Notes: a model not told the origin generated them from the letters alone. A stretch of DNA of 64,000 nucleotides from Nocardia acidivorans NBRC 108247 (GCF_001625085.1 NZ_BDAW01000019.1:95080-159079), one strand, 5' to 3'; shown: positions 15,790 through 25,419, counted from the first letter of the stretch. Program-made: numbers and translations.

Positions 15790-16369
15790 TCCTCGGCCGT
15801 CCCGCGCCGACGCGCCCCTGCACGCCTCCGCCCACACCGGTCTGAAGATCGTCATCGTCGGCGGTTTCGGCGTCGGCAAGACCACCATGGTGCGCGCGGT
15901 CAGCGAGATCCGGCCGCTGGACACCGAGGCCACCATGACCCAGGTGGGTTACGGCGTCGACGATCCGACGGGTGCGCCCGGTAAGACGACCACCACGGTC
16001 GCCTTCGACTTCGGCCGCATCACCATCGATACCGAACATGTGCTGTATCTGTTCGGCGCACCCGGGCAGGAGCGCTTCTGGTTCCTGTGGGATCGCCTCT
16101 TCACCGGTGCGCTCGGCGCGATCGTGCTGGTCGATCAGCGCCGAATCTCCGACTCCTGGTACGCGATCGACCGTCTCGAACATCAGGGCACCCCGTTCAT
16201 CGTGGCGTGCAACAACTTCGGCGCGGCCTTCCGCCCGCATGAGGTGCGCGACGCGCTGGATCTGGATTCGCACGTCCCGCTCATCGATTGCGATGCCCGG
16301 CACCGTGATTCGTGCAAGCAGGTGCTGATCGCCCTGGTCGAATACCTCTACACCCCGGAGACCGTCTGA
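15770..16369 (+). CDS. conservon small GTPase-like ATP/GTP-binding protein (CvnD type)
   Basis: A 199-residue P-loop protein. Walker A is GGFGVGKTT (about residues 28-36). The switch-II-like DxxG position reads FGAPGQERFWFLWDRL, as in this prokaryotic Ras-like family, and the base-recognition area is VACNNF in place of NKxD. TTG 15770 is the start because it is in frame, preceded by AGAAGG, and matches the short N-terminus of homologues; it lies inside the DUF742 gene. Its stop overlaps the P450 start by one base (TGATG). Confidence 0.9.
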   Translation: MDSATYDPRPSRADAPLHASAHTGLKIVIVGGFGVGKTTMVRAVSEIRPLDTEATMTQVGYGVDDPTGAPGKTTTTVAFDFGRITIDTEHVLYLFGAPGQERFWFLWDRLFTGALGAIVLVDQRRISDSWYAIDRLEHQGTPFIVACNNFGAAFRPHEVRDALDLDSHVPLIDCDARHRDSCKQVLIALVEYLYTPETV

Positions 16370-17622
16370 TGACCTCGCCCGAGCAACAGCAGTGCCCGGT
16401 GCGGCCGGGAGTGGTTCCGCTGAGCGGCCCGCGCTTTCACACCGATCCGCATCACCTGTACAACGAGATGCGGCGCGAACACGGTGCGGTGGTCGCGGTC
16501 GAGCTGCCCGGCGGTGTGCCCGCGTGGCTCGTGGTCGGCTATCGGGAGATGCATCAGGTCACCAACAATCCCGAACTGTTCCCGCGCGATGTGAGCCTGT
16601 GGAACCAGTGGGGCAGCATTCCGGACGACTGGCCGCTGCTGCCCATGGTGGGCCAGCCCATGCCGTCCATCTACTTCACCGCGGGTGCGGAGCATCGCCG
16701 CCATCTGGCCATGGTGGAGCCCGCGCTGGAGTCGGTGGATCCGTTCGAATTACGCAGGGTCTGTGAGAATTTGGCGGATCGGCTGATCGACGCGTTCTGC
16801 GGGCGCGGCAGCGCCGATCTGATGGCCGAGTTCGCCGAACCGCTGCCGGTGCTGGCCCTGGCCGCCCTGCTGGGCTTCGCCGATGCGGACGGCCCGCACC
16901 TGGCCTGGTCCATGAAGGTGATGGCCGACGGCGGTGCGGACGCGCAGGCGGCGCATCTGCAATTCATGGGTCATATGCAGCGCCTGGTCGCGCTCAAGAA
17001 GGCCGTGCCGGGCGATGATCTGGTCTCGCGCATGCTGGCCTATCCGGCCCCGTTCACCGATGAGGAATACGTCAACGACCTGATGGCGATCACCGCCGCC
17101 GGGCATTTGACGACCTGTGACTGGCTCGGAAACTCGGTGCGGCTCATGCTCACCGATGATCGCTTCGCCGCCGCGCTCGGTGGCGGGCGGCGCAGTATCA
17201 GCCAGGCCATGAACGAGGTGCTGTGGGAGGAGAGCCCCACCTCGATTCTGGCCGGACGCTGGGCGGCGCGCGACACCCGCTTGGCGGACAAGGTGATTCG
17301 CGCCGGTGACCTGCTGCTGCTGGGATTGGCCGCGGCGAATACCGATCCGCATGTGCGCCAGCATGTTTCGGAGTCCGTGCACACCGGCAACAACGCGCAC
17401 TTCGCCTTCAGTCACGGCGAGTACCGCTGCCCGTTCCCGGCGCAGCAGATCGCCGAGATCATCGCCAGGACCGGCATCGAGGTGCTGCTGGACCGGCTGC
17501 CCGATATCGACCTGAGCGTGCCCGCGCAGAACCTGATGCGCCGACCGTCTCCCTTCATGCATGGAATGGCTTCGCTGCCAGTTCATTTCAGCCCAGTTCG
17601 CGCCGTCGGAGGTTTCCAGTGA
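16369..17622 (+). CDS. cytochrome P450 lacking the ExxR motif (CYP157-like), conservon-linked
   Basis: A 417-residue P450-fold protein. The heme-binding loop FSHGEYRCPFPAQQ keeps the cysteine ligand, and helix I has AAGHLTT. The normally invariant K-helix ExxR is replaced by E-V-L-W in MNEVLWEESP, so the Arg is missing. Streptomyces CYP157 proteins, also conservon-linked and paired with CYP154 enzymes, are known to lack ExxR, which makes this the best family match. It is tightly coupled to the GTPase-like gene (1-base overlap) and to the next P450 (4-base overlap). Substrate, redox partner and activity are unknown. Confidence 0.88.
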   Translation: MTSPEQQQCPVRPGVVPLSGPRFHTDPHHLYNEMRREHGAVVAVELPGGVPAWLVVGYREMHQVTNNPELFPRDVSLWNQWGSIPDDWPLLPMVGQPMPSIYFTAGAEHRRHLAMVEPALESVDPFELRRVCENLADRLIDAFCGRGSADLMAEFAEPLPVLALAALLGFADADGPHLAWSMKVMADGGADAQAAHLQFMGHMQRLVALKKAVPGDDLVSRMLAYPAPFTDEEYVNDLMAITAAGHLTTCDWLGNSVRLMLTDDRFAAALGGGRRSISQAMNEVLWEESPTSILAGRWAARDTRLADKVIRAGDLLLLGLAAANTDPHVRQHVSESVHTGNNAHFAFSHGEYRCPFPAQQIAEIIARTGIEVLLDRLPDIDLSVPAQNLMRRPSPFMHGMASLPVHFSPVRAVGGFQ

Positions 17623-18836
17623 CTTGCCCACATGCCATGCCCATCGATCCGATGGTCGCCGATCTGGCCGGGGAGACCGCACGCCTGCGTGAGGCCGGAC
17701 CGCTCACCCGCATCGAATTGCTCGGCGTACCAGCCTGGACCGTCACCGAACACGCGCTGGCCCGGCAGCTGCTCACCGATACGCGCCTGGTCAAGGACAT
17801 CAACGCCTGGGGCCTGTGGAACTCGGGCGCGGTGACGCGGCAGTGGCCGCTGATCGGCATGATCGACGCGGGCCGCTCCATGTTCACCGTGGACGGGGCC
17901 GAGCATCGGCGACTGCGGATCAAGACCACCCAGGCGCTGACGGCGCGCCGGTTGGAGGCGCTGCGGCCCTTCATCGAGGCGCTCACCGCGGAGCTGCTCG
18001 ACAATCTCGAGGCCGCCGGACGCGAGGGCGAGATCGTCGATCTGAAGCAGGTTTTCGCCTATCCGCTGCCCATGGGGGTGATCAGCGAGCTCATGGGTGT
18101 GGAGCGCGCGGATCAGCCCATGCTGCTGGACTGGTACAAGAAGTTCTTCTCCATGATGACCCCGCAGGATGAGCGGTTGCGGGTCATCGACGCGCTGGAC
18201 GCGTACTTCACCGAGATGGTGCGCCGCAAGACCGCGGCCCCGGGTGACGATCTCACCAGTGCGCTCATCCTGGCCGATGAGGGCGGCGACCCGCTCACCG
18301 AGGAGGAGGTGGTCGGCAATCTCAAGGCGCTGGTCGCCGCGGGCCACGAGACCACGGTCAGCCTGATCGTGAATACGGTGCGCGCCTTGCTCTCCCGCCC
18401 CGAACAGTTGGATCGGCTGCGCTCGGGTGATGTGTCGTGGAAGCAGGCCATCGAGGAGACCCTGCGCTATGACGGGCCGGTGACGCATCTGCTCATGCGC
18501 TTCGCGACCGAGGATATCGCGGTGGGCGACACCGTGATCGAGAAGGGCGAGGGCGTGGTGATCTCCTACCGGGCCGTGGGCCGCGATACCGCGGTGCACG
18601 GGGAGGATGCCGACGAGTACGACATCACCCGTCCGACCGCGAGCCGCAATATCTCCTTCGGCTACGGTCCGCATATCTGCCCGGGCGCGGCGCTCGCGCG
18701 ACTGGAGGCGGCCGTCGGCCTGCCCGCGCTCTTCGAGCGCTTCCCTGGCCTGAAGCTCGCGATCGCGGATGAGGAGATCGCGCACCTGCCGGTGCTGACC
18801 CAGAATGACCTGGCGGCCTTCCCCGTTCACATCTGA
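17619..18836 (+). CDS. cytochrome P450 (CYP154-like), conservon-linked
   Basis: A 405-residue soluble bacterial P450 with all hallmarks: helix I AAGHETT (about residue 246), K-helix EETLR (about 286-290) and heme loop FGYGPHICPGAALAR (cysteine about residue 351). It starts at GTG 17619 overlapping the upstream P450 stop (GTGA). The pair ExxR-less P450 plus canonical P450 mirrors CYP157/CYP154 pairs in Streptomyces. It probably hydroxylates a lipophilic small molecule; no ferredoxin gene is adjacent, so electrons must come from elsewhere. Confidence 0.9.
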   Translation: MTCPHAMPIDPMVADLAGETARLREAGPLTRIELLGVPAWTVTEHALARQLLTDTRLVKDINAWGLWNSGAVTRQWPLIGMIDAGRSMFTVDGAEHRRLRIKTTQALTARRLEALRPFIEALTAELLDNLEAAGREGEIVDLKQVFAYPLPMGVISELMGVERADQPMLLDWYKKFFSMMTPQDERLRVIDALDAYFTEMVRRKTAAPGDDLTSALILADEGGDPLTEEEVVGNLKALVAAGHETTVSLIVNTVRALLSRPEQLDRLRSGDVSWKQAIEETLRYDGPVTHLLMRFATEDIAVGDTVIEKGEGVVISYRAVGRDTAVHGEDADEYDITRPTASRNISFGYGPHICPGAALARLEAAVGLPALFERFPGLKLAIADEEIAHLPVLTQNDLAAFPVHI

Positions 18837-18889
18837 CGGGCCGACCCTCACATACCGGGCACGTCCCCCTTTTCCTGGGACCTCCTGGC

Positions 18890-19600
18890 ATGCTGTTGCG
18901 CGTGACGACCAAGGGAGTATGGATTTCAGTGGTGACGTGCGCGGTGCTGGTCACCGCCGGTTGCGGGAAGAGCACCGATTCGAAGGCCGTTTCCGGCGCC
19001 CCGCAACCGAGTACGCCGCGCGATCAGCTGGTGCTGACCGCGGCGGAGTTCCCGGCGGGCACCAAACCGCTGGACCTTCCGCCGGACAAACTGCGCTCCA
19101 GCGTCACCGATCTCGGCGACATCATGGCCAACTCCACGGTGACACCGCCGGAATGCCGTGGGCCGCAGGTGGATCTGGCGGCGCTCACCAATGATCTGCT
19201 CGGTGACTCCGCCATCGCCGCCGCCGCGACCGCGGATATGGACGTCTACATCGAATTCGTCTCGGCCAAGACCCTGGACCTGAATCTCATGATGGACACC
19301 AATACCAAATGCGCGCACCTGACCTCGACCAGCACCGTCGACGGCAAACAGGTGAACACCACGGTCGATATGGAAAAGCTGCCCGCCTTGAACGGCGTAG
19401 ATTCGGTGGCCTACCGCGCCACCAGCACCTCGGTCCTACCCGGCGCCGCCCCCATGACCCGCACCGCATTCCAGGGCTGGGCCACTCTGCGCGGACTCAC
19501 CGTAACCGCCCGATCCGCCGCCCTGTCCGGCGTCCCGGACCAGACCGCCTTCGAAAAATTCTTCACCGCCGCCGTCGAGAAGGTACGCACGGCGAAGTAG
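18890..19600 (+). CDS. secreted lipoprotein of unknown function
   Basis: A 236-residue lipoprotein. The signal peptide ends in a lipobox, VTAGC (cysteine about residue 25), followed by a Ser/Gly/Pro linker. The mature domain has the pattern of actinobacterial lipoproteins of the DUF5642/LppX-neighbour kind: LTAAEFPAGTKPLDLPPDKL near its start, a conserved Cys in TPPECRGP pairing with TNTKCAHL, and a C-terminal WATLRGLTVTARS strand. It follows the P450 pair by 53 bp but has a different character and may be separately transcribed. Confidence 0.7.
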   Translation: MLLRVTTKGVWISVVTCAVLVTAGCGKSTDSKAVSGAPQPSTPRDQLVLTAAEFPAGTKPLDLPPDKLRSSVTDLGDIMANSTVTPPECRGPQVDLAALTNDLLGDSAIAAAATADMDVYIEFVSAKTLDLNLMMDTNTKCAHLTSTSTVDGKQVNTTVDMEKLPALNGVDSVAYRATSTSVLPGAAPMTRTAFQGWATLRGLTVTARSAALSGVPDQTAFEKFFTAAVEKVRTAK

Positions 19601-19830
19601 CGCGGCGGTGAGGTCCGCGACATCGCGGGCCATGGGTGACACCTGTTCTGGGACAGCGGCTTTGCGTGGGCCGAAAGCGCTCGGAGCGCAACCGGTCCGG
19701 CATCGCGCGGGGCTGTCCGGAACCGGCTGTTCGCCCACCTGACGCGCTGATGTAATGCGACACGCTCTCCGGTCTGGTTTGCTTTGCTACCGTCGAGTTC
19801 GCGACACCCCGCAAGGTCTAGGAGCACGCC

Positions 19831-20094
19831 ATGGGCATTATCGCCATGATCATTATCGGCCTCATCGCCGGAGCCATCGCCCGCCTCCTCGTACCCGGTA
19901 AGGAAGATTTCGGCTGGATCGGCACGATTCTGCTCGGCATTGTCGGCGGTTACGTCGGCGGCACCCTGGGCAGCATGCTCTTCGGCGACCACAAATTCAG
20001 CGTGCACCCGCCCGTCCAGCACACCTTCCTCGGTGCGATCGTCGGCGCGGTCATCATCCTGCTGGTCTACAAGTTCATTCGCGCCCGCGTCTGA
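19831..20094 (+). CDS. GlsB/YeaQ/YmgE-family stress-response membrane protein
   Basis: An 87-residue protein with three hydrophobic segments and the family's glycine-rich signature: GLIAGAIARLLVPGKEDFGWIGTILLGIVGGYVGG and a final GAIVGAVIILLVYKFI. Members are small inner-membrane proteins upregulated under stress. TAGGAG lies 7 bases upstream of ATG 19831. Downstream it runs directly into a cluster of repeats. Confidence 0.92.
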   Translation: MGIIAMIIIGLIAGAIARLLVPGKEDFGWIGTILLGIVGGYVGGTLGSMLFGDHKFSVHPPVQHTFLGAIVGAVIILLVYKFIRARV

Positions 20095-20096
20095 CA

Positions 20097-20178
20097 CCCT
20101 CCGCCACTCCGGCACGACACCTTCGTCATCCCGACGTAGCGCCCTCCGCCATACCGGCATGACACCTTCGTCATCCCG
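20097..20178. repeat. two imperfect 37-bp direct repeats
   Basis: A unit beginning CCCTCCGCCA and ending TTCGTCATCCCG occurs at 20097-20133 and 20142-20178 with 34 of 37 positions identical. The second copy runs into the left arm of a large inverted repeat. The array starts immediately after the stop codon of the preceding gene. Confidence 0.8.
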
Positions 20179-20258
20179 GCATGCTTTTGGCCGGGATCCA
20201 CACCTGCTGCACTCCAGCGGGTTTCGTGGATCCCGGCCAAAAGCGCGCCGGGATGACG
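20169..20258. repeat. large inverted repeat with 33-bp arms
   Basis: Arms at 20169-20201 and 20226-20258 pair with only two mismatches around a 24-base loop. The core pattern is TCATCCCGGC, then GCTTTTGGCCGGGATCCAC. Such TCATCCCGGC-bounded palindromes are typical of dispersed small intergenic elements; here it lies beside a truncated gene. No transposase is associated. Confidence 0.8.
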
Positions 20259-20395
20259 GGGGCAACTGCGGACCGTACGAAAGGGGGCCGACTACGCACC
20301 GGAAGGGTGGGGAGATCGGTTGCACGCCAAAAGGACGCGGGGATCAACTGCATGCCGGGACGACGGGGATTCCAATACACCGGGTGCGGACCAAC

Positions 20396-20617
20396 TGCAC
20401 GGGCCGCCAGGAACATCCTGCGGCGGCGCGGCCACTCCGATTCGTCGCCCGGCTGATCACCCGGCGCGGTATTGCGCTCGGCGATCACCGATTCCGCGAC
20501 GCCGAGTATGCGCACCGCGAGCGGGTCGGTGAACAACCGCGGTTCGTCCGCCATCTGGTGATAGGCCCGCGCGTACGCGGTGGCCAGGGCGGTTCGACTC
20601 GGTTGACCGTGCTCCAT
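20396..20617 (-). pseudogene. 5' fragment of a SAM-dependent methyltransferase (TIGR00027/LCM type)
   Basis: The first ~74 codons from ATG 20617 match the N-terminus of actinobacterial leucine-carboxyl-type methyltransferases: RTALATAYARAYHQ, then PRLFTDPLAVRILG, then RRRMFLAARA. After that the family's SAM motif should follow, but the frame continues as low-complexity sequence derived from the neighbouring repeats. The gene is therefore cut within its first quarter. GGAAGG precedes the start and it lies 17 bp after the carboxylic acid reductase stop on the same strand, so it may once have been co-transcribed. Confidence 0.6.
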
Positions 20618-20634
20618 GGATTCCAGCCTTCCGG

Positions 20635-23600
20635 CTAGTACAGCCCGCGCAATCGCAGATCGGTCACATATTTGCCGATGAGTCGCGGAGTCAGGTGCGG
20701 AATATCGTGATCCGGGCCGATCTCGGCGGCCTGCACCGCGGCCTGAAAGCGTTTGGCGGGCAAGGCCGAACCCGGGATCGGCATGCCCGGGTGCCGGTAG
20801 GCGTGCAGCAGCGGCAGCACCGAGGCTTGGCGCTGCTGTTCCGGGAGCGCCCGCAGCGCGGTCTCGAAGCGGCTGAACCAGGCGTCGTAATCGTCGAGGC
20901 GGTCGATGCGGTGGCCGTCCGCGATCAACCAGTCGACGAAGGAGTCCAGCGAGATGCCGTCGTCATGCGGATTGAAGACGTCGAAGGTCTGGAAGCCGGT
21001 GGCCTGCGCGCCCAGGACGGTGATGGCCTCGGCGGTGAAGTCGGCGGGCAGGCCGTCATAGTGCGCGCGCCGGCGATTGCCCCGGGCATCGGTGCGGTAG
21101 AACGACTTCGGGGCGATACCGGTGGCGAGCAGGCTCAGCAGCAGTCGGCTGAACATATCGGTCAGGTTGACCTGTCCGGCGTATCGGCTGTGCGCCAGGA
21201 TCATATCGGAGCGAAATACCGCGACCGGGAGCCCGCACAGGTCGTGCGCCTCGCGCAGCAGCACCTCACCGGCCCATTTGCTGGTGCCGTAGCCGTTGGC
21301 GTAACCGTCCCCGATGACGCGCTCGGCACTGATCCGGCGAATATCGCCGTCCTCGTCGAAAAGCTCCGGATCGACCTGATCCGCCACCGCCACCGTGGAC
21401 AGGTAGGTGACCGGCTTGAGCCGGGAAGTCAGTGCGAGCCGGATGATTTCGGCGGTCCCGACCACATTGGGGCCGAACAGCTGGCCGTACGGCAGCACGT
21501 GATTGACCAGGGCGGCCGGATGCACGATGGCATCGACGGTCTCCGCCAGGCGCAGCCATTCCGCTTCGGGCAGACCGAAATTCGGTTCGGCGATATCGCC
21601 CGGGAGTACCACCAGGCGGCGCGCGGCCAATTCCCGATACTCGCGCAGCAACTCCGCGTCACCGGAGTCGAACGCGGCGTCGAGCCGGGCGCGCGCCGAG
21701 TCGACCGTACTGCCGCGCACCACGCACAGGACGGTGCCGTCCGAAACATCCACCCGGCGTAGCCATTCCAGGCACAGGAAACGCCCGAGATAACCGTTCG
21801 CCCCGGTGAGCAGGACGGTCCGCGGCTGTTCCACGGCACCCGCCAGCCCCGGGGCGGCCGCGAGGGTCGCGGCATCGATGAACTTGTCCAGGGTCAGATC
21901 CGCCGCCCGCACCAGTGGAGCGGCAGCGTGTACCGAACCGACGGTCGGGCGCCGCGCCGACGAATCACGCTCCAGCTCTACATATCTCGCCACCGCCGCC
22001 AGATCATTGGCCGGACTGACGATCACGCTCACCGGAACCTCGATCCCGAGGATCTCACCGAGCAGGGTCGAGAACGACAATGCCGACAGCGAATCACCAC
22101 CGAGATCGGCGAAATGCGCATCGGGACGCAGATCGCCTGCCGCACAACCGAGTAGCGCACCGGCGGCGCGACTGACCGTCTCCAGTACCGGGGTGGAACT
22201 CGCGTCCCGCCGCAGACTGGCGAGCTCACTCGCCTGCGCCTCCGCCATTTCGGCGTAGAGCGCCTCGAGCCGCTCGCCGTAGCGCTCCTTGAACTTGGGT
22301 CGCAATGGCTTGCCCAGCCCGGCGAGCAGGCCGTTCTCCACACTGAACGGCTCGGTCTCGATCAGGAAAGCCCTTGGTATCTCATAGGATTCGAGTTCGG
22401 ACTCTTTCGCGAGTCGCTGGAGCGACTCGGTGAGCGCCTCCCGCAGTGCCGGACTCGCGGCCGCGTCGAGCCCCGCGGGCAGTGCTGCCGCACTGGGCAC
22501 GATGACGGCCAGCAGATACGCGCGCTCGCTATTGCCGTAGATGTAGATCTGCCGGATCAGCGGGCTGGTCGCGTACACCGCCTCGAGCTTGGCGATGGTG
22601 ACGAATTCGCCCTGCGACAGCTTGAGGACGTTATTGCGCCGGTCCACATAGACCAGCTCGTCCGGCCCGAGTTCGGCGACGATATCGCCGGTGCGATAGA
22701 ACCCGTCCGCATCGAAGATCTCGGCGGTGATGTCGGGGCGCTTGAAGTAACCGGGAATCATGACCGAGGTCTTGAGCAGCAATTCCCCACGCGGATAAGG
22801 CTTATCGGTGCCGAAGTAGCCCAGCTCGGGCACATCGGCGAGCCGGTAGTCGATGACCGGCGGGCGATTCAGCCTGTTGTCCATCAGGATCGCGCCACCG
22901 GCCTCGGTGGAGCCGTATCCATCGTGCAGCTCCAGTTCCAGCAGCGACTCCATGAAGGTCTTCATCTCGGCCGAGATGGGCGCGCTGCCCACCATCGCGC
23001 CGAACAACCGGCCGCCCATAACCCGTTCCCGCAGTTCGGTTTTCACCTCGTGCACGGCGTCGTCGCGATCCTCTCCCGCCGCGACCCGGCCGCCGACCTC
23101 TCCGAGGAAGCGCTGGTACAGCATGTCGCAGACGCGCGGTACGAAGAAGAACTCGGTCGGCCGCACCAGTGCGATGTCCTCGAACAGGGTCGACAGATCA
23201 CTGGCCGCCGCGAAGTAGGCGGTCCCGCCGCGCGACAGCGCACCCAGCAGGGCCAGTCGCCCCGCCACATGACTCATCGGCATATAGCTGAAATTGATCG
23301 CGGGAATGGGCGATTGCGCCGCACCGCCGGTCCACATGGCGCTCACCAGTCGCGCGGGGTACATGGCCCCCTTCGGCGCACCGGTGCTCCCGGAGGTGTA
23401 GATGAGCAGCGCCAGCGCCTCGGCATCGACCGCCACCGGCTCGACGGGCGGCAGCGCCCGCCCCCGGGCGAACACCTCCGCCAGCGTGTCGATCGCGATC
23501 GGGCGACCATCGCGAGTCACCCATTCGCGCGCGGATTCCACTGCCGCGCGGTGATAGTCGTCATCGGCGTGAAAGTCGATGACCACCACGGCGGGGGTCG

Positions 23601-24408
23601 CCTCCGCCGGAATCGCCTCCAATGCCGGACCGAGCAACTCCACGCTGGTCACCAGCACCCGGGGCGCGGTCTCGGCAAGTATCGAACTCCACTGCGCCAC
23701 CGACCCACTCGCCTGCAACGGCACACTCACCAGTCCCGACAGCTGGCACACCAGCTCCACGGTCGTGTAGTCGGCACTCGTAAACCCCAGCGTCGCAATG
23801 AAATCCCCCGCCCGCACCGGATCCCCGGCCGCGCCCGGCACCGGCGTTCCAGCGGCGTCCGTCACCCCCACCCGCGTTCCGGCATCCGCAACCTCGGCCC
23901 GCGCACCCGCAGCGTCCACCGCCTCCACCCGCGTACCGGCAGCATCCACAACCTCAATCCGCGTACCCGCAGCGTCCGCAACCTCAATCCGCGCACTCAC
24001 TTCGTCCGCAACCTCAGCCCGCGCACTCCCTTCGTCCGCAATCTCAGCCCGCGTACCCGCAGCGTCCACCGCTTCCACCCGCGCCGCACCGGATCCGTCA
24101 GCCCAGGCCGCCCGCACCGCCGCGATCCGCTCCCCCAACTCGCCGTAGGTGAGGGTGTCGAACCGGTCCAGCAATCGCCGCGTGCGCCGCCCGGCCGTGT
24201 CGGTGATCACCTCGTGGGCGCGTTCCCCCAGCGCGGGCCGCTCCGCGTAGCGCGTCAGCACCGTCGAGACGATCTCCGCGGGGCTCAGGCCCTCGCGCCG
24301 GATCGCCTCGTTCACTTCGCCGATCTGCAGGGCGGCATGAACCTGCGCGTCCGCCAGCAGTTCGGCGATCCGCTGCCTGTGCGCAGCCTCCGACGTGCCA
24401 TTACCCAC
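20635..24408 (-). CDS. car: carboxylic acid reductase (adenylation-PCP-thioester reductase)
   Basis: A 1257-residue enzyme that activates a carboxylic acid with ATP, loads it on a phosphopantetheine arm and reduces it with NADPH to the aldehyde. The adenylation domain shows [11 protein letters not shown] (about 337-347), a GYGSTEAGG core and YRTGD; the carrier domain has LGGDSLSAL with the phosphopantetheine serine near residue 773; the reductase domain starts [13 protein letters not shown] (about 864-876). Nocardia CARs are about 1174 residues; the excess is a tandem-repeat block at residues ~110-188, in the N-terminal adenylation subdomain. Start GTG 24408 has GAGGGG 5 bases upstream. No phosphopantetheinyl transferase is nearby. 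A small palindrome lies just upstream. Confidence 0.95.
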   Translation of the reverse strand: MGNGTSEAAHRQRIAELLADAQVHAALQIGEVNEAIRREGLSPAEIVSTVLTRYAERPALGERAHEVITDTAGRRTRRLLDRFDTLTYGELGERIAAVRAAWADGSGAARVEAVDAAGTRAEIADEGSARAEVADEVSARIEVADAAGTRIEVVDAAGTRVEAVDAAGARAEVADAGTRVGVTDAAGTPVPGAAGDPVRAGDFIATLGFTSADYTTVELVCQLSGLVSVPLQASGSVAQWSSILAETAPRVLVTSVELLGPALEAIPAEATPAVVVIDFHADDDYHRAAVESAREWVTRDGRPIAIDTLAEVFARGRALPPVEPVAVDAEALALLIYTSGSTGAPKGAMYPARLVSAMWTGGAAQSPIPAINFSYMPMSHVAGRLALLGALSRGGTAYFAAASDLSTLFEDIALVRPTEFFFVPRVCDMLYQRFLGEVGGRVAAGEDRDDAVHEVKTELRERVMGGRLFGAMVGSAPISAEMKTFMESLLELELHDGYGSTEAGGAILMDNRLNRPPVIDYRLADVPELGYFGTDKPYPRGELLLKTSVMIPGYFKRPDITAEIFDADGFYRTGDIVAELGPDELVYVDRRNNVLKLSQGEFVTIAKLEAVYATSPLIRQIYIYGNSERAYLLAVIVPSAAALPAGLDAAASPALREALTESLQRLAKESELESYEIPRAFLIETEPFSVENGLLAGLGKPLRPKFKERYGERLEALYAEMAEAQASELASLRRDASSTPVLETVSRAAGALLGCAAGDLRPDAHFADLGGDSLSALSFSTLLGEILGIEVPVSVIVSPANDLAAVARYVELERDSSARRPTVGSVHAAAPLVRAADLTLDKFIDAATLAAAPGLAGAVEQPRTVLLTGANGYLGRFLCLEWLRRVDVSDGTVLCVVRGSTVDSARARLDAAFDSGDAELLREYRELAARRLVVLPGDIAEPNFGLPEAEWLRLAETVDAIVHPAALVNHVLPYGQLFGPNVVGTAEIIRLALTSRLKPVTYLSTVAVADQVDPELFDEDGDIRRISAERVIGDGYANGYGTSKWAGEVLLREAHDLCGLPVAVFRSDMILAHSRYAGQVNLTDMFSRLLLSLLATGIAPKSFYRTDARGNRRRAHYDGLPADFTAEAITVLGAQATGFQTFDVFNPHDDGISLDSFVDWLIADGHRIDRLDDYDAWFSRFETALRALPEQQRQASVLPLLHAYRHPGMPIPGSALPAKRFQAAVQAAEIGPDHDIPHLTPRLIGKYVTDLRLRGLY
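23845..24081 (-). repeat. 30-bp minisatellite inside car, encoding about eight decapeptides
   Basis: The minus strand encodes consecutive units of the form R-[VIA]-E-[VAI]-[VA]-[65 protein letters not shown], a nine-residue RAEVADAGT and [10 protein letters not shown]. The period is 30 bp (one unit 27), keeping frame. It separates the adenylation helix [10 protein letters not shown] from strand [12 protein letters not shown], which are close together in ordinary CARs. Confidence 0.9.
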
Positions 24409-24425
24409 GATGACCCCTCAGACAT

Positions 24426-24438
24426 TTAGCATCGCTAA
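24426..24438. promoter_or_regulatory. candidate operator upstream of car
   Basis: TTAGC (24426-24430) and GCTAA (24434-24438) form a perfect dyad with a 3-base centre, ending 6 bases before the ribosome-binding site of car. The position fits a site overlapping the promoter or transcription start. The binding protein is unknown; the IclR gene at 24597-25394 is the nearest regulator. Confidence 0.45.
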
Positions 24439-24596
24439 CCAGATTACGGTCCACCCGCAACCGCAGAATGTCAAGCATCCACCCAATTCGCCCACAAGCC
24501 CCGTGAATGAGCGCCCCACCGGCAGAGCATCTACGTGCATGCGCTCATGCAGGGGGCTACTCGGCGTTCACCAGCGCCATTACATGCGCGTGCGAA

Positions 24597-25394
24597 TCAA
24601 CCCGGGAAGCCCAGGCGGCGGGAGATGATGTGGGCGGATTCCATTGCCTGGTGGGCGGTTTCGGCGAAGCGGGTAGCGGGGAGGCGGTAGGAGGGGCCGG
24701 AGACGCTGAGGGCGGCGATGATTCGGCCGTCGCTGTCCCGAATGGGGGCGGCGACCGCGTTCAGGCCGATTTCGAGTTCCTCTTCGCAGGCTGCCCAGCC
24801 CTGTCGGCGCACCCGCTCGAGCTGGGTGCGCAGGGTGGGCAGATCGGTAATCGTCCCGGGGGCGAAGGAATCCAGGCGGCGGGGCAGATGCGTACGGAGT
24901 TCGGCGGCCGAGAGTTCCGCGAGCAGGACCTTGCCGCTGGAGGTGGCATGCGCGGGGCAGCTCTGGCCGATCCAGGTACGCAGGGCGACACCGGCGGAGC
25001 CGACCGCCTCGGCGACATTGACTATGCGGTCGCTGTCGAGGATGGCGATATTGGTCGTCTCGCCCAGGCGCGCGGCCAGGTCGTCGCAGATGTCCTGGCT
25101 CTGACGCGGCAGGTCCATATGGGCGCTGGTGGAGCCCGCCAGACGCACGATCGTGAAGCCGAGCCGGTATTTGCCCCGCTCGGAGAGTTGTTCCACATAA
25201 CCGCGGGATTCCAGCACCGCGATCAATCGCGAGACCGTGGATTTGTGCACCCCGAGTTCGGCCGCGATCTCGGTGACCCCGGCCGCACCCAATTTGGCCA
25301 CGATCTCCAGGGCGGTCAGCGCGCGGTCGACCGACTGCACCGCCGCCGTGCCTTCCCGCGGTTTGCCGGACCCCTCGCCCGCTCGCATAGCCAT
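24597..25394 (-). CDS. IclR-family transcriptional regulator
   Basis: A 265-residue regulator. Winged helix at the N-terminus: SVDRALTALEIVAKLGAAGVTEIAAELGVHKSTVSRLIAVLESRGYV (about residues 21-67). The C-terminal IclR effector domain has the family's SSGKVLLAEL (about 152-161), the helical LPRRLDSFAPGTITDL and the strand IRDSDGRIIAALSVSGPSYRL. It is the last gene of the choline/betaine run, 25 bp after the GMC oxidoreductase, and so is the natural candidate for controlling that cluster. CAR follows 188 bp downstream on the same strand and may also be a target. Confidence 0.92.
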   Translation of the reverse strand: MAMRAGEGSGKPREGTAAVQSVDRALTALEIVAKLGAAGVTEIAAELGVHKSTVSRLIAVLESRGYVEQLSERGKYRLGFTIVRLAGSTSAHMDLPRQSQDICDDLAARLGETTNIAILDSDRIVNVAEAVGSAGVALRTWIGQSCPAHATSSGKVLLAELSAAELRTHLPRRLDSFAPGTITDLPTLRTQLERVRRQGWAACEEELEIGLNAVAAPIRDSDGRIIAALSVSGPSYRLPATRFAETAHQAMESAHIISRRLGFPG

Positions 25395-25419
25395 AACACG
25401 TCCAGTGTAGGTGTCGCGC

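Noticed and set aside
20097..20258. Possible CRISPR array
   Set aside because: Only two direct copies with an 8-base gap and a palindrome; no regular spacers and no cas genes anywhere in the window.
22924..24429. A plus-strand open frame of about 500 codons opposite car, with its own repeats
   Set aside because: It is the antisense shadow of a high-GC gene; its repeats are the complement of the car minisatellite, and it has no domain.
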